From Roseicella sp. DB1501 (GTDB lineage: Bacteria > Pseudomonadota > Alphaproteobacteria > Acetobacterales > Acetobacteraceae), in contig NZ_JABFHG010000007.1 in assembly GCF_013112485.1 (NCBI RefSeq), positions 297,114 through 361,113 of the forward strand: a stretch of 64,000 nucleotides of DNA, given 5' to 3'. Every line of letters begins with the position of its first letter. The stretch's first letter is position 1. A program made the position numbers and the translations under genes. Below the pieces are notes generated by a model. It had not been told where the DNA came from. It saw only the letters and a program-made list of their open reading frames with translations, and did no database searches. Shown piece by piece: positions 1 to 9,829 of this stretch.

Positions 1-626
<626 letters not shown>

Positions 627-830
627 CGTCCGGCTCCGCTACCCCATCTGGCCCATGCGGCCGACCATCGGCGCCAGGGCATCGTCCAGCCCATGAGGGC
701 GAGGCCCGCCGCATCCGCCGCGAAGCTCGCCCCCAGTCCTTCAATGTCGGAACGGGCCGCCCCTGGGACCCATCCGCGCGGGACCGGTCCTGATCTGCGG
801 CGATACCGCTCCGGCCCCTTGCCCGTGCGG

Positions 831-904
831 TGGAGCGGGTGACGGGAATCGAACCCGCACAACCAGCTTGGAAGGCTGGGGCTCTACCATTGAGCTACAC
901 CCGC
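831..904 (-). tRNA. tRNA-Gly (TCC)
   Basis: Minus-strand cloverleaf. The acceptor arm GCGGGTG pairs with CACCCGC, the anticodon loop is CTTCCAA (anticodon TCC), and the T arm contains GGTTCGATTCC. The 3' CCA is encoded (included in the coordinates). It lies between tRNA-Tyr and tuf on the same strand. Confidence 0.96.
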
Positions 905-958
905 GCCCAACGCGCCGCTGGTCCAGGGAGCGCCGGCGAACCCGGCGCCGCAGGGATA

Positions 959-1041
959 TGGAGGGGGTTGGATTCGAACCAACGTAGGCGCTAGCCAACG
1001 GATTTACAGTCCGTCCCCTTTAGCCACTCGGGCACCCCTCC
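959..1041 (-). tRNA. tRNA-Tyr (GTA)
   Basis: Minus-strand class II tRNA of about 83 nt with a long variable arm. The acceptor arm is GGAGGGG/CCCCTCC with discriminator A, the anticodon loop is CTGTAAA (GTA), and the T loop is TTCGAAT. Unlike the neighbouring tRNA-Gly, CCA is not encoded (TAT follows the discriminator). It is the first gene seen of a probable tRNA-Tyr/tRNA-Gly/tuf transcript. Confidence 0.95.
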
Positions 1042-1146
1042 GCAGTCCTGCCTGTATCCCTGCCAGCGGGTGGCGCGGGTTATCCGGTTTCATCATGGCC
1101 TGTCAACGTGGCCCGGCGACCGATTCACCTCCGGGCGAGCTTCGTC

Positions 1147-2145
1147 ATGGCTGGACAGCAGCGCCGACCTGGGCAGGATCGCGGCATGCGCCGAGGCCCG
1201 CCGCGTAGCGGCTCACCCAACATACCGCGTAGCGGCACTTCCAACCCGCCGCGTAGCGGCCCTTCCAAGGCACCGCGTGGCGGCTTTTCCAACACGCCGC
1301 ATGGCGGCCCGTCGAACCCCTCCCGCGGGGGCCCGAAGGGGCCGGCGCCGCACGCCCCGCCGCGCGCGCCCCGGCATTCGCCGCATGGCGGCCCCGACCG
1401 GGCTGGCCCGCGCGTGGCCGGCCTGCCGAGCGGCGGGGGGGTCTGGCTGCACGGGCTGCACGCCGTCGCCGCCGCGCTCGGCAATCCGGCGCGGCGGCTG
1501 CGGCGCCTGCTGCTGACCGCGGAGGCCGAGACGGCGCTGGCCGCCCGCCTGCCCGGCCCCTGGCGGATCGCCGCCGAGCGCGTCGAGCGCGGCCAGCTCG
1601 CCGGCCTGCTGGCGGAGGATGCGGTGCACCAGGGCGTGGCCCTGCTGGCCGAGCCGCTGCCCGCCATGCCGCTCGACCGGGCGCTGGAGCACGGGCACGG
1701 CCCGGTCCTCGTCCTCGACCAGGTGACCGATCCGCGCAATGTCGGCGCCATCCTCCGCTCCGCTGCCGCCTTCGGCGCCGCGGCGCTGGTGCTGCAGGAC
1801 CGGCACGCGCCGCCCGAGACCGGCGCGCTGGCCCGCGCCGCCTCCGGCGCGCTGGAGCTCGTGCCGGTGGTGCGCGAGGTGAATCTGGCGCGGGCGATCG
1901 ACGCCCTGAAGAAGGCCGGGCTCTGGGTGGTCGGCCTCGCCGGCGAGGCGCCGGTGACCCTGGCCCAGGCCGGGCTCGGCGGCCGTCGGGTGGCGCTGGT
2001 GCTCGGCGCCGAGGGCGAGGGCATGCGGCGGCTGACGCGCGAGCATTGCGACGAGCTCTGCCGCCTGCCCATCGCGCCGGAGATGGAGAGCCTGAACGTC
2101 TCGGCCGCCGCGGCGGTCGCGCTCTACGAGCTCGCCCGCGGCTGA
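1147..2145 (+). CDS. rlmB: SpoU-family 23S rRNA (guanosine-2'-O)-methyltransferase, RlmB-like, with repeat-rich N-terminus
   Basis: Predicted SAM-dependent 2'-O-ribose methyltransferase of the TrmH/SpoU (SPOUT) class. The substrate-binding domain starts near residue 85 (WLHGLHAV). The three SPOUT motifs follow: DQVTDPRNVGAILRSAAAFG, LVLGAEGEGMRRL and ESLNVSAAAAVALYEL at the C-terminus. RlmB from other bacteria is about 245 residues; this protein has roughly 80 extra N-terminal residues rich in Pro, Arg, Ser and Gly, built from an 8-residue repeat. The ATG at 1147 is chosen; an in-frame ATG at 1108 is possible, and the true start could also lie inside the repeat region. Other SpoU members such as TrmH cannot be excluded, but the N-terminal domain fits RlmB better. 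Confidence 0.85.
   Translation: MAGQQRRPGQDRGMRRGPPRSGSPNIPRSGTSNPPRSGPSKAPRGGFSNTPHGGPSNPSRGGPKGPAPHAPPRAPRHSPHGGPDRAGPRVAGLPSGGGVWLHGLHAVAAALGNPARRLRRLLLTAEAETALAARLPGPWRIAAERVERGQLAGLLAEDAVHQGVALLAEPLPAMPLDRALEHGHGPVLVLDQVTDPRNVGAILRSAAAFGAAALVLQDRHAPPETGALARAASGALELVPVVREVNLARAIDALKKAGLWVVGLAGEAPVTLAQAGLGGRRVALVLGAEGEGMRRLTREHCDELCRLPIAPEMESLNVSAAAAVALYELARG
1198..1341 (+). repeat. Six imperfect 24-bp tandem repeats inside rlmB
   Basis: Six direct repeats of 24 bp keep the reading frame and encode eight-residue units: PPRSGSPN, IPRSGTSN, PPRSGPSK, APRGGFSN, TPHGGPSN, PSRGGPKG. The nucleotide core CCGCGTAGCGGC recurs in the first three units and degrades to CCGCGTGGCGGC and CCGCATGGCGGC in later ones. 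The result is a disordered basic extension of the methyltransferase. Confidence 0.85.
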
Positions 2146-2209
2146 GGGCCAGCTTGCCTCGATTGCCACGCCCGCGCATGAGAAGGCCGACAGAAGGGAG
2201 GAAACGACC

Positions 2210-2974
2210 ATGAGCGCAGCCGCAGAGACGATCCTCGCCGCCCGCAAGGCGCGCCGGGTGCTCGCGCCGCTCGGCGCCGCGGCGCCCGGGACGCCGGAGG
2301 CGGGCTATGCCGTGCAGCGGGCGGTCGCCGAGGGCCAGGGCGCGGTGCCGCCGGCCGGCTTCAAGATCGGCGCGACGACGAAGCAGATGCAGGACTATCT
2401 CGGCCTCTCCGGCCCGGCCGCCGGCTTCGTGCCGCGCAGCAGCCTCAACCCGGACGGCGCCGAGTTCCGCTTCGCCGATTTCCTCAACCCCGGCGTCGAA
2501 TGCGAGTTCGGCGTGCGGCTCGGGCGCGACCTGCCCTTCGGCCTGACGACGCGCGAGCAGGCGGCGGCGGCCGTGGCCGAGATCTTCCCGGCGATCGAGA
2601 TCGTCGAGAAGCGCTATGGCGATCTGGCGGCGCTCGGCACGCCGACGCTCATCGCCGACCAGGTCTTCCATGCCTCGGGCGTGCTCGGCCGGCCGGTGGC
2701 CAATTGGCGCGATCTCGATCTCGGCGCGGCGAAGGGCACCTTCCATGTCGGCGGCAAGGTCGTGGGCTCGGGCCATGGCCGCGACCTGCTCGGGCATCCG
2801 CTGGAGGCGCTGGCCTGGCTGGCGGGCTCCGGCGCGGCCAAGGTCTTCGGCGGGCTGAAGGCCGGGCATGTGGTCTGGCTCGGCTCGGTCACGCCGCCGA
2901 TCTGGCTGGAGGGCCCCTGCGAGGTGATCGCCGAGTTCGACCTGCTGGGGACGGCACGGCTCCGCTTCGTCTGA
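2210..2974 (+). CDS. 2-keto-4-pentenoate hydratase-like protein (fumarylacetoacetase superfamily)
   Basis: 254-residue enzyme of the MhpD/2-keto-4-pentenoate hydratase group, which adds water to 2-hydroxypenta-2,4-dienoates or related keto acids using a divalent metal. Family features seen are GFKIGATT near residue 47, the acidic metal-site region PGVECEFGVRLGRDLP near residue 93, the segment EIFPAIEIVEKRY, and the C-terminal GHVVWLGSVTPP. A good Shine-Dalgarno (AGGGAGGAAA) precedes the ATG. No other aromatic-degradation gene is nearby, so the substrate is unknown. Confidence 0.8.
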   Translation: MSAAAETILAARKARRVLAPLGAAAPGTPEAGYAVQRAVAEGQGAVPPAGFKIGATTKQMQDYLGLSGPAAGFVPRSSLNPDGAEFRFADFLNPGVECEFGVRLGRDLPFGLTTREQAAAAVAEIFPAIEIVEKRYGDLAALGTPTLIADQVFHASGVLGRPVANWRDLDLGAAKGTFHVGGKVVGSGHGRDLLGHPLEALAWLAGSGAAKVFGGLKAGHVVWLGSVTPPIWLEGPCEVIAEFDLLGTARLRFV

Positions 2975-3080
2975 TCGAAGCCGGTTGTTAACCCCGGCCG
3001 GGCAGGATGGCCGCGCTGCCCATCCGGGGCGGCCGCAGCAGATTTTGCCCGCCAGGATGGCGCGCCGGAATGGAAACCCC

Positions 3081-3308
3081 ATGCCGCACGCCGACTGGAT
3101 TGCCCTGACCGATGACCAGCAGCTCGCCCTGGCGCGGGAAGCCCTACGCCGCGCCGCCGAGACGCTGGCCGACCACGCCGAGGTGCTGGCGACCGAGATG
3201 GATGACGGGATGCTCGCCGATCGCGGCGGCCCGGATTCGCTTCGCCTTTTCGCCGCGGTGATCCGCGCCACCAACCGCGATGCTTTCGGCCCGATAGGCC
3301 AGGCCTGA
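3081..3308 (+). CDS. Hypothetical 75-residue protein
   Basis: Small mostly helical protein starting MPHADWIALTDDQQLALAREALRRAAETLADHAEVLA. It has many Ala and acidic residues and no membrane segment or known motif. The coding bias fits the neighbours and it lies 106 bp downstream of the hydratase gene on the same strand. I do not recognise it. Confidence 0.55.
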   Translation: MPHADWIALTDDQQLALAREALRRAAETLADHAEVLATEMDDGMLADRGGPDSLRLFAAVIRATNRDAFGPIGQA

Positions 3309-3377
3309 TCGGCCGTCCTGGAGCCGACGGGCCGGCGTGATGGACCCTGCCGTCGCCCCGGGGTATGAGGCGGGCAG

Positions 3378-3452
<75 letters not shown>

Positions 3453-3801
3453 GCCTCTCCGACACCTCGCCTCGGAAGATCGTTTCGGGCCGCATTGTCG
3501 GGCCGTACGCCGATCCCGGCTCTCCGCCTCTGAGAGGCGGCTCCTTCTTCGCGCTGGCCGGTATCCGGCCCAGCCAGCCCCACGATCACCGTAGCGAGAG
3601 CCGTTCGGGCAACGACGGACGAATTGGGACATCCGGGCGCTGTAGACGGCGTGCTCCCGGAAGGATCGCCGTGCCCGCCCGTCCGCCCCGCAACCTGCCC
3701 CTCGCGCCGGAGGTGTCAGCCCCTGCCGGCGGCATCACCTCGGGGCCGTTCCCCAGCCTGCGGCGGCCCCGACGCGGAGAATCGGCCGGTGACGCCGTCC
3801 C
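3453..3801. other. Gene-free stretch with a possible terminator
   Basis: About 350 bp between tRNA-Thr and the histidine kinase. I see no convincing coding frame. A perfect 7-bp stem (CCGCCTC tga GAGGCGG) at 3524-3540 followed by a short pyrimidine run may end the tRNA-Thr transcript. Confidence 0.5.
3524..3540 (+). terminator. Hairpin downstream of tRNA-Thr
   Basis: Seven perfect base pairs around a 3-nt loop, followed by CTCCTTCTTC. It is 72 bp past the end of tRNA-Thr. It would be a weak intrinsic terminator because the tail is not a clean T run. Confidence 0.4.
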
Positions 3802-6800
3802 GTGACCGAAGCCCCGTTTCCCGTCAACGGCAACGAGACAACCCGGCGCGAGCTCGTCGCGCTCAGGGCCGAGGCGGCGCGCTTGGGCGAGGCGCTCCGC
3901 GAAGCCGAGCGGCGGGAGGCCTGCGGCCGGGACGCCCTGACGGCGGAGCGCCTCCGGCATGAGGGCGAGCTGGCCGCGGCCCGGGCGGAGGTGGCCGCTG
4001 CCCAGGCCAGGCTTGCGGCGGTCACCACGGAACTCGACCGCATCCTGGCCGACGACCGGGCGGCAGCGCTTGCCATGCGGGAGAGCGGGACGGATTACCG
4101 TGCCCTGTTCGATGCTCGGGATGACGGCTCCTGCATCGTCGAGGTGTTGTTCGACTCCACCGGGCGCGCCGAGGATTACCGCTTCCTCGAGGTCAACGCC
4201 GCCTTCGAGCGACAGACGGGCCTGCGGGGCGCCGTCGGGCGGCGGGCGCGGGAACTGGCGTCGACGCTCGAGGAGCACTGGTTCGAGACCTGTGGCCGCG
4301 TCGCGCTGACCGGCGAGGCGGCGCGCTTCGTCAACAATGCCGCCGCCCTCGGCAATCGCTGGTACGATGTCTGCGCGTTCCGCATTGGCCAGCCCGGGCA
4401 GCACCGGGTCGCCATCCTCTTCACCGACACCACCGGGCTGCGCCTGGCCGAAGGGGCGCTGCGCGAGGGCGAGGCGCGGCAGGCCTTCCTCCTGACGGTC
4501 GCCGATGCGCTGCGGCCCCTCGCCGACCCGGCCGAGATCGAGGGCGAGGCCTGCCGGCTCTTGGCCGAGCGGCTGGCCGTGGACCGGGCCTATTACGTCG
4601 AGCTGGACGAGGCCGCCGGCACCGCGCAGGTCACGCGCGACTTCGTGCGCGGCGACGCGCCCTCGTTCGCGGGGCAGCACCGGATCGCGGACTTCGCCTG
4701 GTCGGTCGCCATCCTCCGCCGTGGCGAGTGCCATGTCGTTGCCGACACGCAGGCCGCCTCCGACCTCGTGCCGCCCGCGGACCGCCCCGCCTGCGCCGCG
4801 CTCGGGATCATCGCCTGCATGGGGACGCCGCTGATCAAGGACGGAAGGCTGATCGGCGCCCTCTGCGTGACCGCCGCCCGCCCGCGCGCCTGGACCCGGG
4901 ATGAGGTCGAGCTCCTCTGCGAGGTCGGCGAGCGGGCCTGGGCCGCCATCGAGCGCGTCCGGGCGGGGACGCGGCTGCGCGAGAGCGAGGCCTGGCTCGC
5001 CGGCGAGAAGGAGGCCTTCCAGGCCGCCGCCAGCGGGGCGCCGCTGGCCGTCGCGCTGGCGGCCCTCATCCGCACCGCCGCGGCGCAGCTGGGCGGCGGC
5101 GCGGGCTGCGCCTTCTACGTCGCCGACCGCGAGGCGGCGGTGCTGCGCCAGGTGGCCGGCAGGCCGGACGCCTATGCGGAATGCGGGGAGGGCTGCCGGA
5201 TCGGCGCCGACTCGCTCGCCTGCGGCCTGGCCGCCCATACCGGCCAGCCGGTCATCACGCCCGACGTGACCCGCGAGCCGCGGTGGCGGTCCTGGCTCTG
5301 GATGGCGGAGAAGCACGGCTATCGCGGCTGCTGGTCCTTCCCGATCGAGACCCTGGAAGGGCGGGTCGTGGGGACCTTCGCCGCCCACTTCCCCACCGAA
5401 CGCACGCCGACGCCGCGCGATCTCGATCTCGCCGCCGTCCTGGCGCGGGCGGCGGCGGTCATCATCGCCCGGCATCAGGAGGCCGAGGACCGCATCCAGG
5501 TCGAGGCGGCGCTGCGGGCGAGCGAGGAGAGGTTCCGCGGCTTCGCGGAGAACTCGGCCGATGTCCTCTGGATCACCAATGGCGACGGCAGCCGCCTGGA
5601 ATACCTCTCGCCGGCCTTCGAGCGGATCTTCGGCGAGCCGCGCGCCCGCATCCTGGCGGATCTTGGCCGCTTCATGGAGCTGGTGCATCCCGAGGACCGG
5701 GGAGAGCTGTCCCGCTACCTGCCGCAGGCGCTGGCCGGCGAGGTGGCCGTCGCGCATTACCGCGTGGTCCGCCCCTCCGACGGCCGCGTCGTGCATCTGC
5801 GCGACACCGGCTTCCCGATCCGTGATGCGAACGGGGCGGTTGTCCGCGCCGCCGGCATCGTCCAGGACGTGAGCGACCTGCACGAGGCGGCGGCGGCGCG
5901 GGAGGCGGAGAAGGAGCGCTTCCGCACCCTGGCCGAGGGCCTGCCGCAGCTGGTCTGGCGCGCGGCGCCGAATGGCCGTTGGACCTGGGCGAGCCCGCAA
6001 TGGAAGGCCTATACCGGCCAGACGGAGGCGGGCAGCGCGGGCGATGGCTGGCTGGCCGCGTTGCATCCGGCGGACCGCGCGACGGCGGGGGAAGCCTGGG
6101 ACGCAGCGGAGCGCCTTGGGGTCTACCAGGCCGACTTCCGGGTCCGCCATGCGGGCACGGGCCGCCATGCCTGGTTCCAGACGCGTGGCGTGCCGTTGCG
6201 GGATGCCGGGGGGGCGCTCGTCGAATGGATCGGCGCCTGCGCCAATATCGACGAGCAGGTCCGGGCGCGGGAGACCCTGGCACGGAGCGCGGAGGAGCTC
6301 GACGAGCGGGTGCGGCAGCGCACCGCCGAGCTGCTGGCCGCCGAGGCGGCGCTGCACCAGGCCCAGAAGATGGAGGCGATCGGCCAGCTCACGGGCGGCA
6401 TCGCGCATGACTTCAACAACATGCTGCAGGGCGTCGTCGGCGGCCTCGACATGGCGCGACGGCGGCTGGACGCGGGACGCAGCGCGGATGTGGCCCGCTA
6501 CACCGATGCGGCGCGGGATGCGGCGGTCCGCGCGGCGGGCCTGACGCGCCGGTTGCTGGCCTTCGCCCGGCGCCAGCAGCTCCAGCCGCGTCCGCTCGAC
6601 CCTAATGCGCTCGTCCGGGGCATGGAGGAGCTGCTGCGCCGCTCCGTGGGGCCGGCGGTGGCGGTGGAGCTTCGGTTGCGCGACGGCGCCGGCCATGTGC
6701 TCTGCGATCCGAGCGAGCTGGAAAGCGCGGTGCTGAACCTCTGCATCAACGCGCGCGACGCCATGCGCGGCGGCGGCAGGCTCACCATCGCGACCGACAG

Positions 6801-7488
6801 CCTGCGGCTGTCGGTCGCGGAGATCGCGCCGCACGAGGGCGCGGCGCCCGGCGAGTTCGTCTCCATCCGCGTCACCGATACCGGCACCGGCATGATGCCG
6901 GAGATCCTGGCGCATGTGCTGGAGCCGTTCTTCACCACCAAGCCGCAGGGCGAGGGCACCGGTCTCGGTCTCAGCCAGGTCTACGGCTTCGTGCGGCAGT
7001 CCGGCGGCCTGCTGCGCCTCGACAGCGCGCCCGGCCGCGGCACGACGGTGCAGATCCTGCTGCCCCGCCGGGAGCCCGAGGCGGCCTCCGCCGGGTCGGA
7101 GGCGACGGGCGACGTGGCGGACCGCGCCGGCCACGGCGAGACGGTGCTGATGGTGGACGACGAGACCGCGGTCCGCACGCCGGCGGCGGAGCGGCTACGC
7201 GATCTCGGCTACCGCGTCGTCGAGGCCGGGAACGGGCCGGAGGCGGTCCGGCTCCTCGAGGAAGGGCTTCGCCCGGATATCCTCGTCACCGATGTGGGCC
7301 TGCCGAACGGCATGGATGGCCGCGCCGTGGCGGAGGAGCTGGAGCGGCGCTGGCCGGGCCTGCCGGTGGTGTTCGCCACGGGCTACGCGCATGTCGCGCT
7401 GCCCGACGATGCCATGGTGGTCACCAAGCCCTTCGACCTGGACACCTTGGCGGCGCGCATCGTGGAGCTGCGCCGCCGCATCCGCTGA
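3802..7488 (+). CDS. PAS/GAF multi-sensor hybrid histidine kinase
   Basis: 1228-residue sensor kinase, probably cytoplasmic since I see no membrane segment. Order: N-terminal coiled coil (about 10-85), PAS (about 90-205), GAF (about 215-380), second GAF (about 400-565), two further PAS domains (about 570-700 and 705-835), a coiled coil, then a HisKA domain with the phosphoacceptor His869 in GGIAHDFNNML. A HATPase follows (NARDAM, DTGTGM, GEGTGLGL), and finally a receiver domain with phosphoacceptor Asp1164 (VTDVGLP) and Lys in TKPFD. The start is GTG. It stands alone with no separate response regulator beside it, so output is unknown. The GAF domains lack the Cys-containing phytochrome signature that I could identify, so light sensing is not indicated. 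Confidence 0.9.
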   Translation: MTEAPFPVNGNETTRRELVALRAEAARLGEALREAERREACGRDALTAERLRHEGELAAARAEVAAAQARLAAVTTELDRILADDRAAALAMRESGTDYRALFDARDDGSCIVEVLFDSTGRAEDYRFLEVNAAFERQTGLRGAVGRRARELASTLEEHWFETCGRVALTGEAARFVNNAAALGNRWYDVCAFRIGQPGQHRVAILFTDTTGLRLAEGALREGEARQAFLLTVADALRPLADPAEIEGEACRLLAERLAVDRAYYVELDEAAGTAQVTRDFVRGDAPSFAGQHRIADFAWSVAILRRGECHVVADTQAASDLVPPADRPACAALGIIACMGTPLIKDGRLIGALCVTAARPRAWTRDEVELLCEVGERAWAAIERVRAGTRLRESEAWLAGEKEAFQAAASGAPLAVALAALIRTAAAQLGGGAGCAFYVADREAAVLRQVAGRPDAYAECGEGCRIGADSLACGLAAHTGQPVITPDVTREPRWRSWLWMAEKHGYRGCWSFPIETLEGRVVGTFAAHFPTERTPTPRDLDLAAVLARAAAVIIARHQEAEDRIQVEAALRASEERFRGFAENSADVLWITNGDGSRLEYLSPAFERIFGEPRARILADLGRFMELVHPEDRGELSRYLPQALAGEVAVAHYRVVRPSDGRVVHLRDTGFPIRDANGAVVRAAGIVQDVSDLHEAAAAREAEKERFRTLAEGLPQLVWRAAPNGRWTWASPQWKAYTGQTEAGSAGDGWLAALHPADRATAGEAWDAAERLGVYQADFRVRHAGTGRHAWFQTRGVPLRDAGGALVEWIGACANIDEQVRARETLARSAEELDERVRQRTAELLAAEAALHQAQKMEAIGQLTGGIAHDFNNMLQGVVGGLDMARRRLDAGRSADVARYTDAARDAAVRAAGLTRRLLAFARRQQLQPRPLDPNALVRGMEELLRRSVGPAVAVELRLRDGAGHVLCDPSELESAVLNLCINARDAMRGGGRLTIATDSLRLSVAEIAPHEGAAPGEFVSIRVTDTGTGMMPEILAHVLEPFFTTKPQGEGTGLGLSQVYGFVRQSGGLLRLDSAPGRGTTVQILLPRREPEAASAGSEATGDVADRAGHGETVLMVDDETAVRTPAAERLRDLGYRVVEAGNGPEAVRLLEEGLRPDILVTDVGLPNGMDGRAVAEELERRWPGLPVVFATGYAHVALPDDAMVVTKPFDLDTLAARIVELRRRIR

Positions 7489-7919
7489 CGGGGCCGCGCG
7501 AGGCGCCGAACCCAACCGGCCTCCCATGGACGGCCACTGCATTGTTCTGCACTGCAAAGGCGCTCGAACCTGGCCGATAGCGGCGACGGAAATCCCGGCA
7601 ACTTCGCGAGTGGCCGCGAGAAGGCCGCCGAGGCCGGCCGGAAGAGCGGGCAGCACTGATCGACCGGCCCGCGGGTTGCGGAGAAGCCAACCGATGGACG
7701 GGCTCGCTTCTCCTGTGCCCTGACGCGTTGCGTCGCGACCTGCCAGAGGCACCCTGTCAAGCCGCAGCGCCCGGCCGGGTTTACGGCCAGGGAGCCCGGC
7801 GATCCTCCGACGATGCCTGGACCGATGGCCCCGCCGGGCCCTGCGCCCGCTTGCAGCCCCCTGGTGCCGGCGGCGTTGTCGCGCCACGTCATCGACACAG
7901 CCGGGCTCTCGCACAGGCC
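7489..7919. other. Gene-free stretch, 431 bp
   Basis: Between the kinase and the next gene there is no reading frame with family character. I see no tRNA, strong hairpin or repeat. It may hold the promoter of the downstream gene. Confidence 0.5.
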
Positions 7920-8435
7920 ATGACCAACGCTTCCAGCATCAAGATCAACCGCGCCCCCGTCCTCACCCTCTGGGCTGCGGTGGTGGCCGAGCGGCTCGGC
8001 CATCCGCCGGAGACCGCCCTCAGCCTCGCCAGCGCGGTCGCCGGCACCGCCGCCCATGCCAAGGCCCGCCGGCTCGGCATCGCCGAGGCATCGCGGGAGG
8101 CGCAGCCGGCGCCGGCCGAGGAAAGCGTGCAGTTGCTCGGCCGGGCGATCCGCCTCGCCCATGACGAGGACGGCGTGGTCCTGGCCGCGGGCGATGGGCG
8201 GCCGGCCCCCGCGGCGCCGGTCCGGGCTTATGTCGAGCGAGCCTTCGGCCGGCACCTGCCGGCGGTGCGGCAGGCGATGGAGGCCCTCGCTGCCCGCCAC
8301 GCGCCGGAGGAACTCAACCGCATCGGCTTCCGCCTCTACGAGCACTTCCGGCCGGAGGTGCCCGCCGATATCCGCGGCTGGGGCGCCCGGGGGGTGCTCG
8401 AGCTCGGCCGGATCCGCGAGGCCGACCGGGCCTGA
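7920..8435 (+). CDS. Conserved hypothetical protein, 171 residues
   Basis: Soluble protein beginning MTNASSIKINRAPVLTLWAAVVAERLG and ending near GVLELGRIREADRA. The pattern (a TLWAAVVAERLGH N-terminus, a helical Ala-rich stretch, a C-terminal RPEVPADIRGWGARG) looks like a conserved family of unknown function seen in Alphaproteobacteria. I cannot assign a function. The ATG at 7920 is chosen over upstream starts because the conserved-looking sequence begins there. Confidence 0.65.
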   Translation: MTNASSIKINRAPVLTLWAAVVAERLGHPPETALSLASAVAGTAAHAKARRLGIAEASREAQPAPAEESVQLLGRAIRLAHDEDGVVLAAGDGRPAPAAPVRAYVERAFGRHLPAVRQAMEALAARHAPEELNRIGFRLYEHFRPEVPADIRGWGARGVLELGRIREADRA

Positions 8436-8448
8436 CCCTGCCGGCGCG

Positions 8449-9678
8449 TCAGCCCCGGCCGAAGGGCGCCGCCGCGCCCGGTGCGAGCTCGGCCATCACC
8501 TGGCGGAAGGCGTCGCGGTAGTCGGTGGCGACGCGGAGATCGACGCCATCCTCGAGCGCATCGGTCGAGAGCCCCGGCCAGGGTCCGAAATGCCGCCCGA
8601 GGCCGAAGCCGCGCCGCCCGCCGCCGCCGAAGGCGAAGACCGTCCCGGCCCGGCCATGATCGGTGCCGCCGCTGCGGTTGGCGCGCAGCCGCCGCCCGAA
8701 CTCGCTGGTCACCAGCACCGTCCAGCGGCGCGGCAGGTCCCGCAGATCGGCATCGAGCGCGGCGAGGCCGCGGCTCAGCAGCCGCACCCTGGCCTCGAAG
8801 CGGCCGGCCTGGCCGTCATGCGTGTCCCAGCCGCCGAGATCGAGGGCCGCCGCGGCGAGGCCGGGCTGCAGCCGCGCCACCTGGGCGATGGTGGCGAGGC
8901 CGCGCCCGAACTCGGCGGCCGGGCCGTAATCGGCGCCATTCGCCGGCACATAGGGCAATGGCTGGCCTCCAGGATCGCGCGGCAGCGCCCGGTCCAGGCT
9001 TCGCAGCCGGACCAGCGCGTCACGACCGGCCAGCGCCATCGGCCCGCCGGGCCGCGCATGCAGCGCCTCGAGCATCGCCGCGCCGAAGGCGCCGCCCGGC
9101 AGGTCGAGGCCGCGCGCCAGGCCCGGCACCGCCAGGCCGCGATGCCCGCCGGCGAGTTCCGCGGGCAGGCGTTCCTGCCCCGCCAGCGCCGCCATCGGCG
9201 CCGGGCCGCTCGCCCGTTCCGCCCAGGCGGCCAGCCAGCCGGCGCGACCCGCCGCCTCCCCCGTATGCCCCTGCCCCAGGCCCATCATCGCCTGCGCCTC
9301 GAAATGGCTGCGCGTCGGCTGCGGCACGCCGGCCGCCGGCCAGATGGCCATCCGGCCCTGGCGCCAGATCGCGGCGAGGCCTGCCGCCTCGGGATGCAGC
9401 CGGAAATCCGTCGCCGGCGAGGCGTCGAGCCGCTCGCCCGCCCGCTCACCCTCGGCGGCGTTGCGCAGCGTCGGGACGCGCAGCGCGACGAAATCGGCAT
9501 CGTCGGCGGGCGAGAGGAAGTGCAGCCCGTCCATCCCGCCGCGCAGGAAGACGAAGATCAGCAGCGGCACCTCCGTCGCCGCCGCCGGCTGGGCGAAGGC
9601 CATGCCGCGCAGTCCCGGCGCGGCGGCGGTGGCGAGGCCGGCCCGCAGCAGGCCGCGGCGGCCGAGCAGCATCGTCAT
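8449..9678 (-). CDS. DUF1501 family exported protein
   Basis: About 409 residues from the ATG at 9678. The N-terminus has a twin-arginine-like signal (GRRGLLRAG followed by a hydrophobic, Ala-rich stretch ending AFAQPAAA). Family features include FVFLRGGMDGLHFLSP near residue 45, PTRSHFEAQAMM near 130, GGWDTHDGQ in the second half, and VTSEFGRRLRANRSGGTDHG near the C-terminus, resembling sulfatase/phosphatase-fold metal sites. DUF1501 proteins are usually paired with DUF1800 proteins, and one lies directly upstream on the same strand. Function is unknown; a role in handling extracellular compounds is speculation. Confidence 0.85.
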   Translation of the reverse strand: MTMLLGRRGLLRAGLATAAAPGLRGMAFAQPAAATEVPLLIFVFLRGGMDGLHFLSPADDADFVALRVPTLRNAAEGERAGERLDASPATDFRLHPEAAGLAAIWRQGRMAIWPAAGVPQPTRSHFEAQAMMGLGQGHTGEAAGRAGWLAAWAERASGPAPMAALAGQERLPAELAGGHRGLAVPGLARGLDLPGGAFGAAMLEALHARPGGPMALAGRDALVRLRSLDRALPRDPGGQPLPYVPANGADYGPAAEFGRGLATIAQVARLQPGLAAAALDLGGWDTHDGQAGRFEARVRLLSRGLAALDADLRDLPRRWTVLVTSEFGRRLRANRSGGTDHGRAGTVFAFGGGGRRGFGLGRHFGPWPGLSTDALEDGVDLRVATDYRDAFRQVMAELAPGAAAPFGRG

Positions 9679-9829
9679 GGTCCGCGCATCCCTCCGCTTG
9701 AAGCGCCTGTCAGAACCGTCGCTGTCCGTTGTCCTGTCGCGGCTTTGCCGCGGCAGGCTGTGACGCGGCTTGGGCAGGGGGGCTCCACGGGTGCCCCGCA
9801 AAGCCGCGCAGCGGTCTCGTGGGGGGGTC

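Noticed and set aside
1198..1341. CRISPR-like repeats
   Set aside because: Units are contiguous with no spacers, keep a reading frame and diverge gradually; a coding tandem repeat. No cas gene in the window.
1145..3274. Minus-strand open frame across rlmB and the hydratase gene
   Set aside because: Arg/Pro-rich nonsense translation; plus-strand genes explain the region.
3586..7134. Long open frame (about 1180 codons) antisense to the hybrid kinase
   Set aside because: No protein-family character, composition dominated by Arg, Ala, Gly and Pro, and exactly opposite a gene with clear domains; an artefact of high GC.
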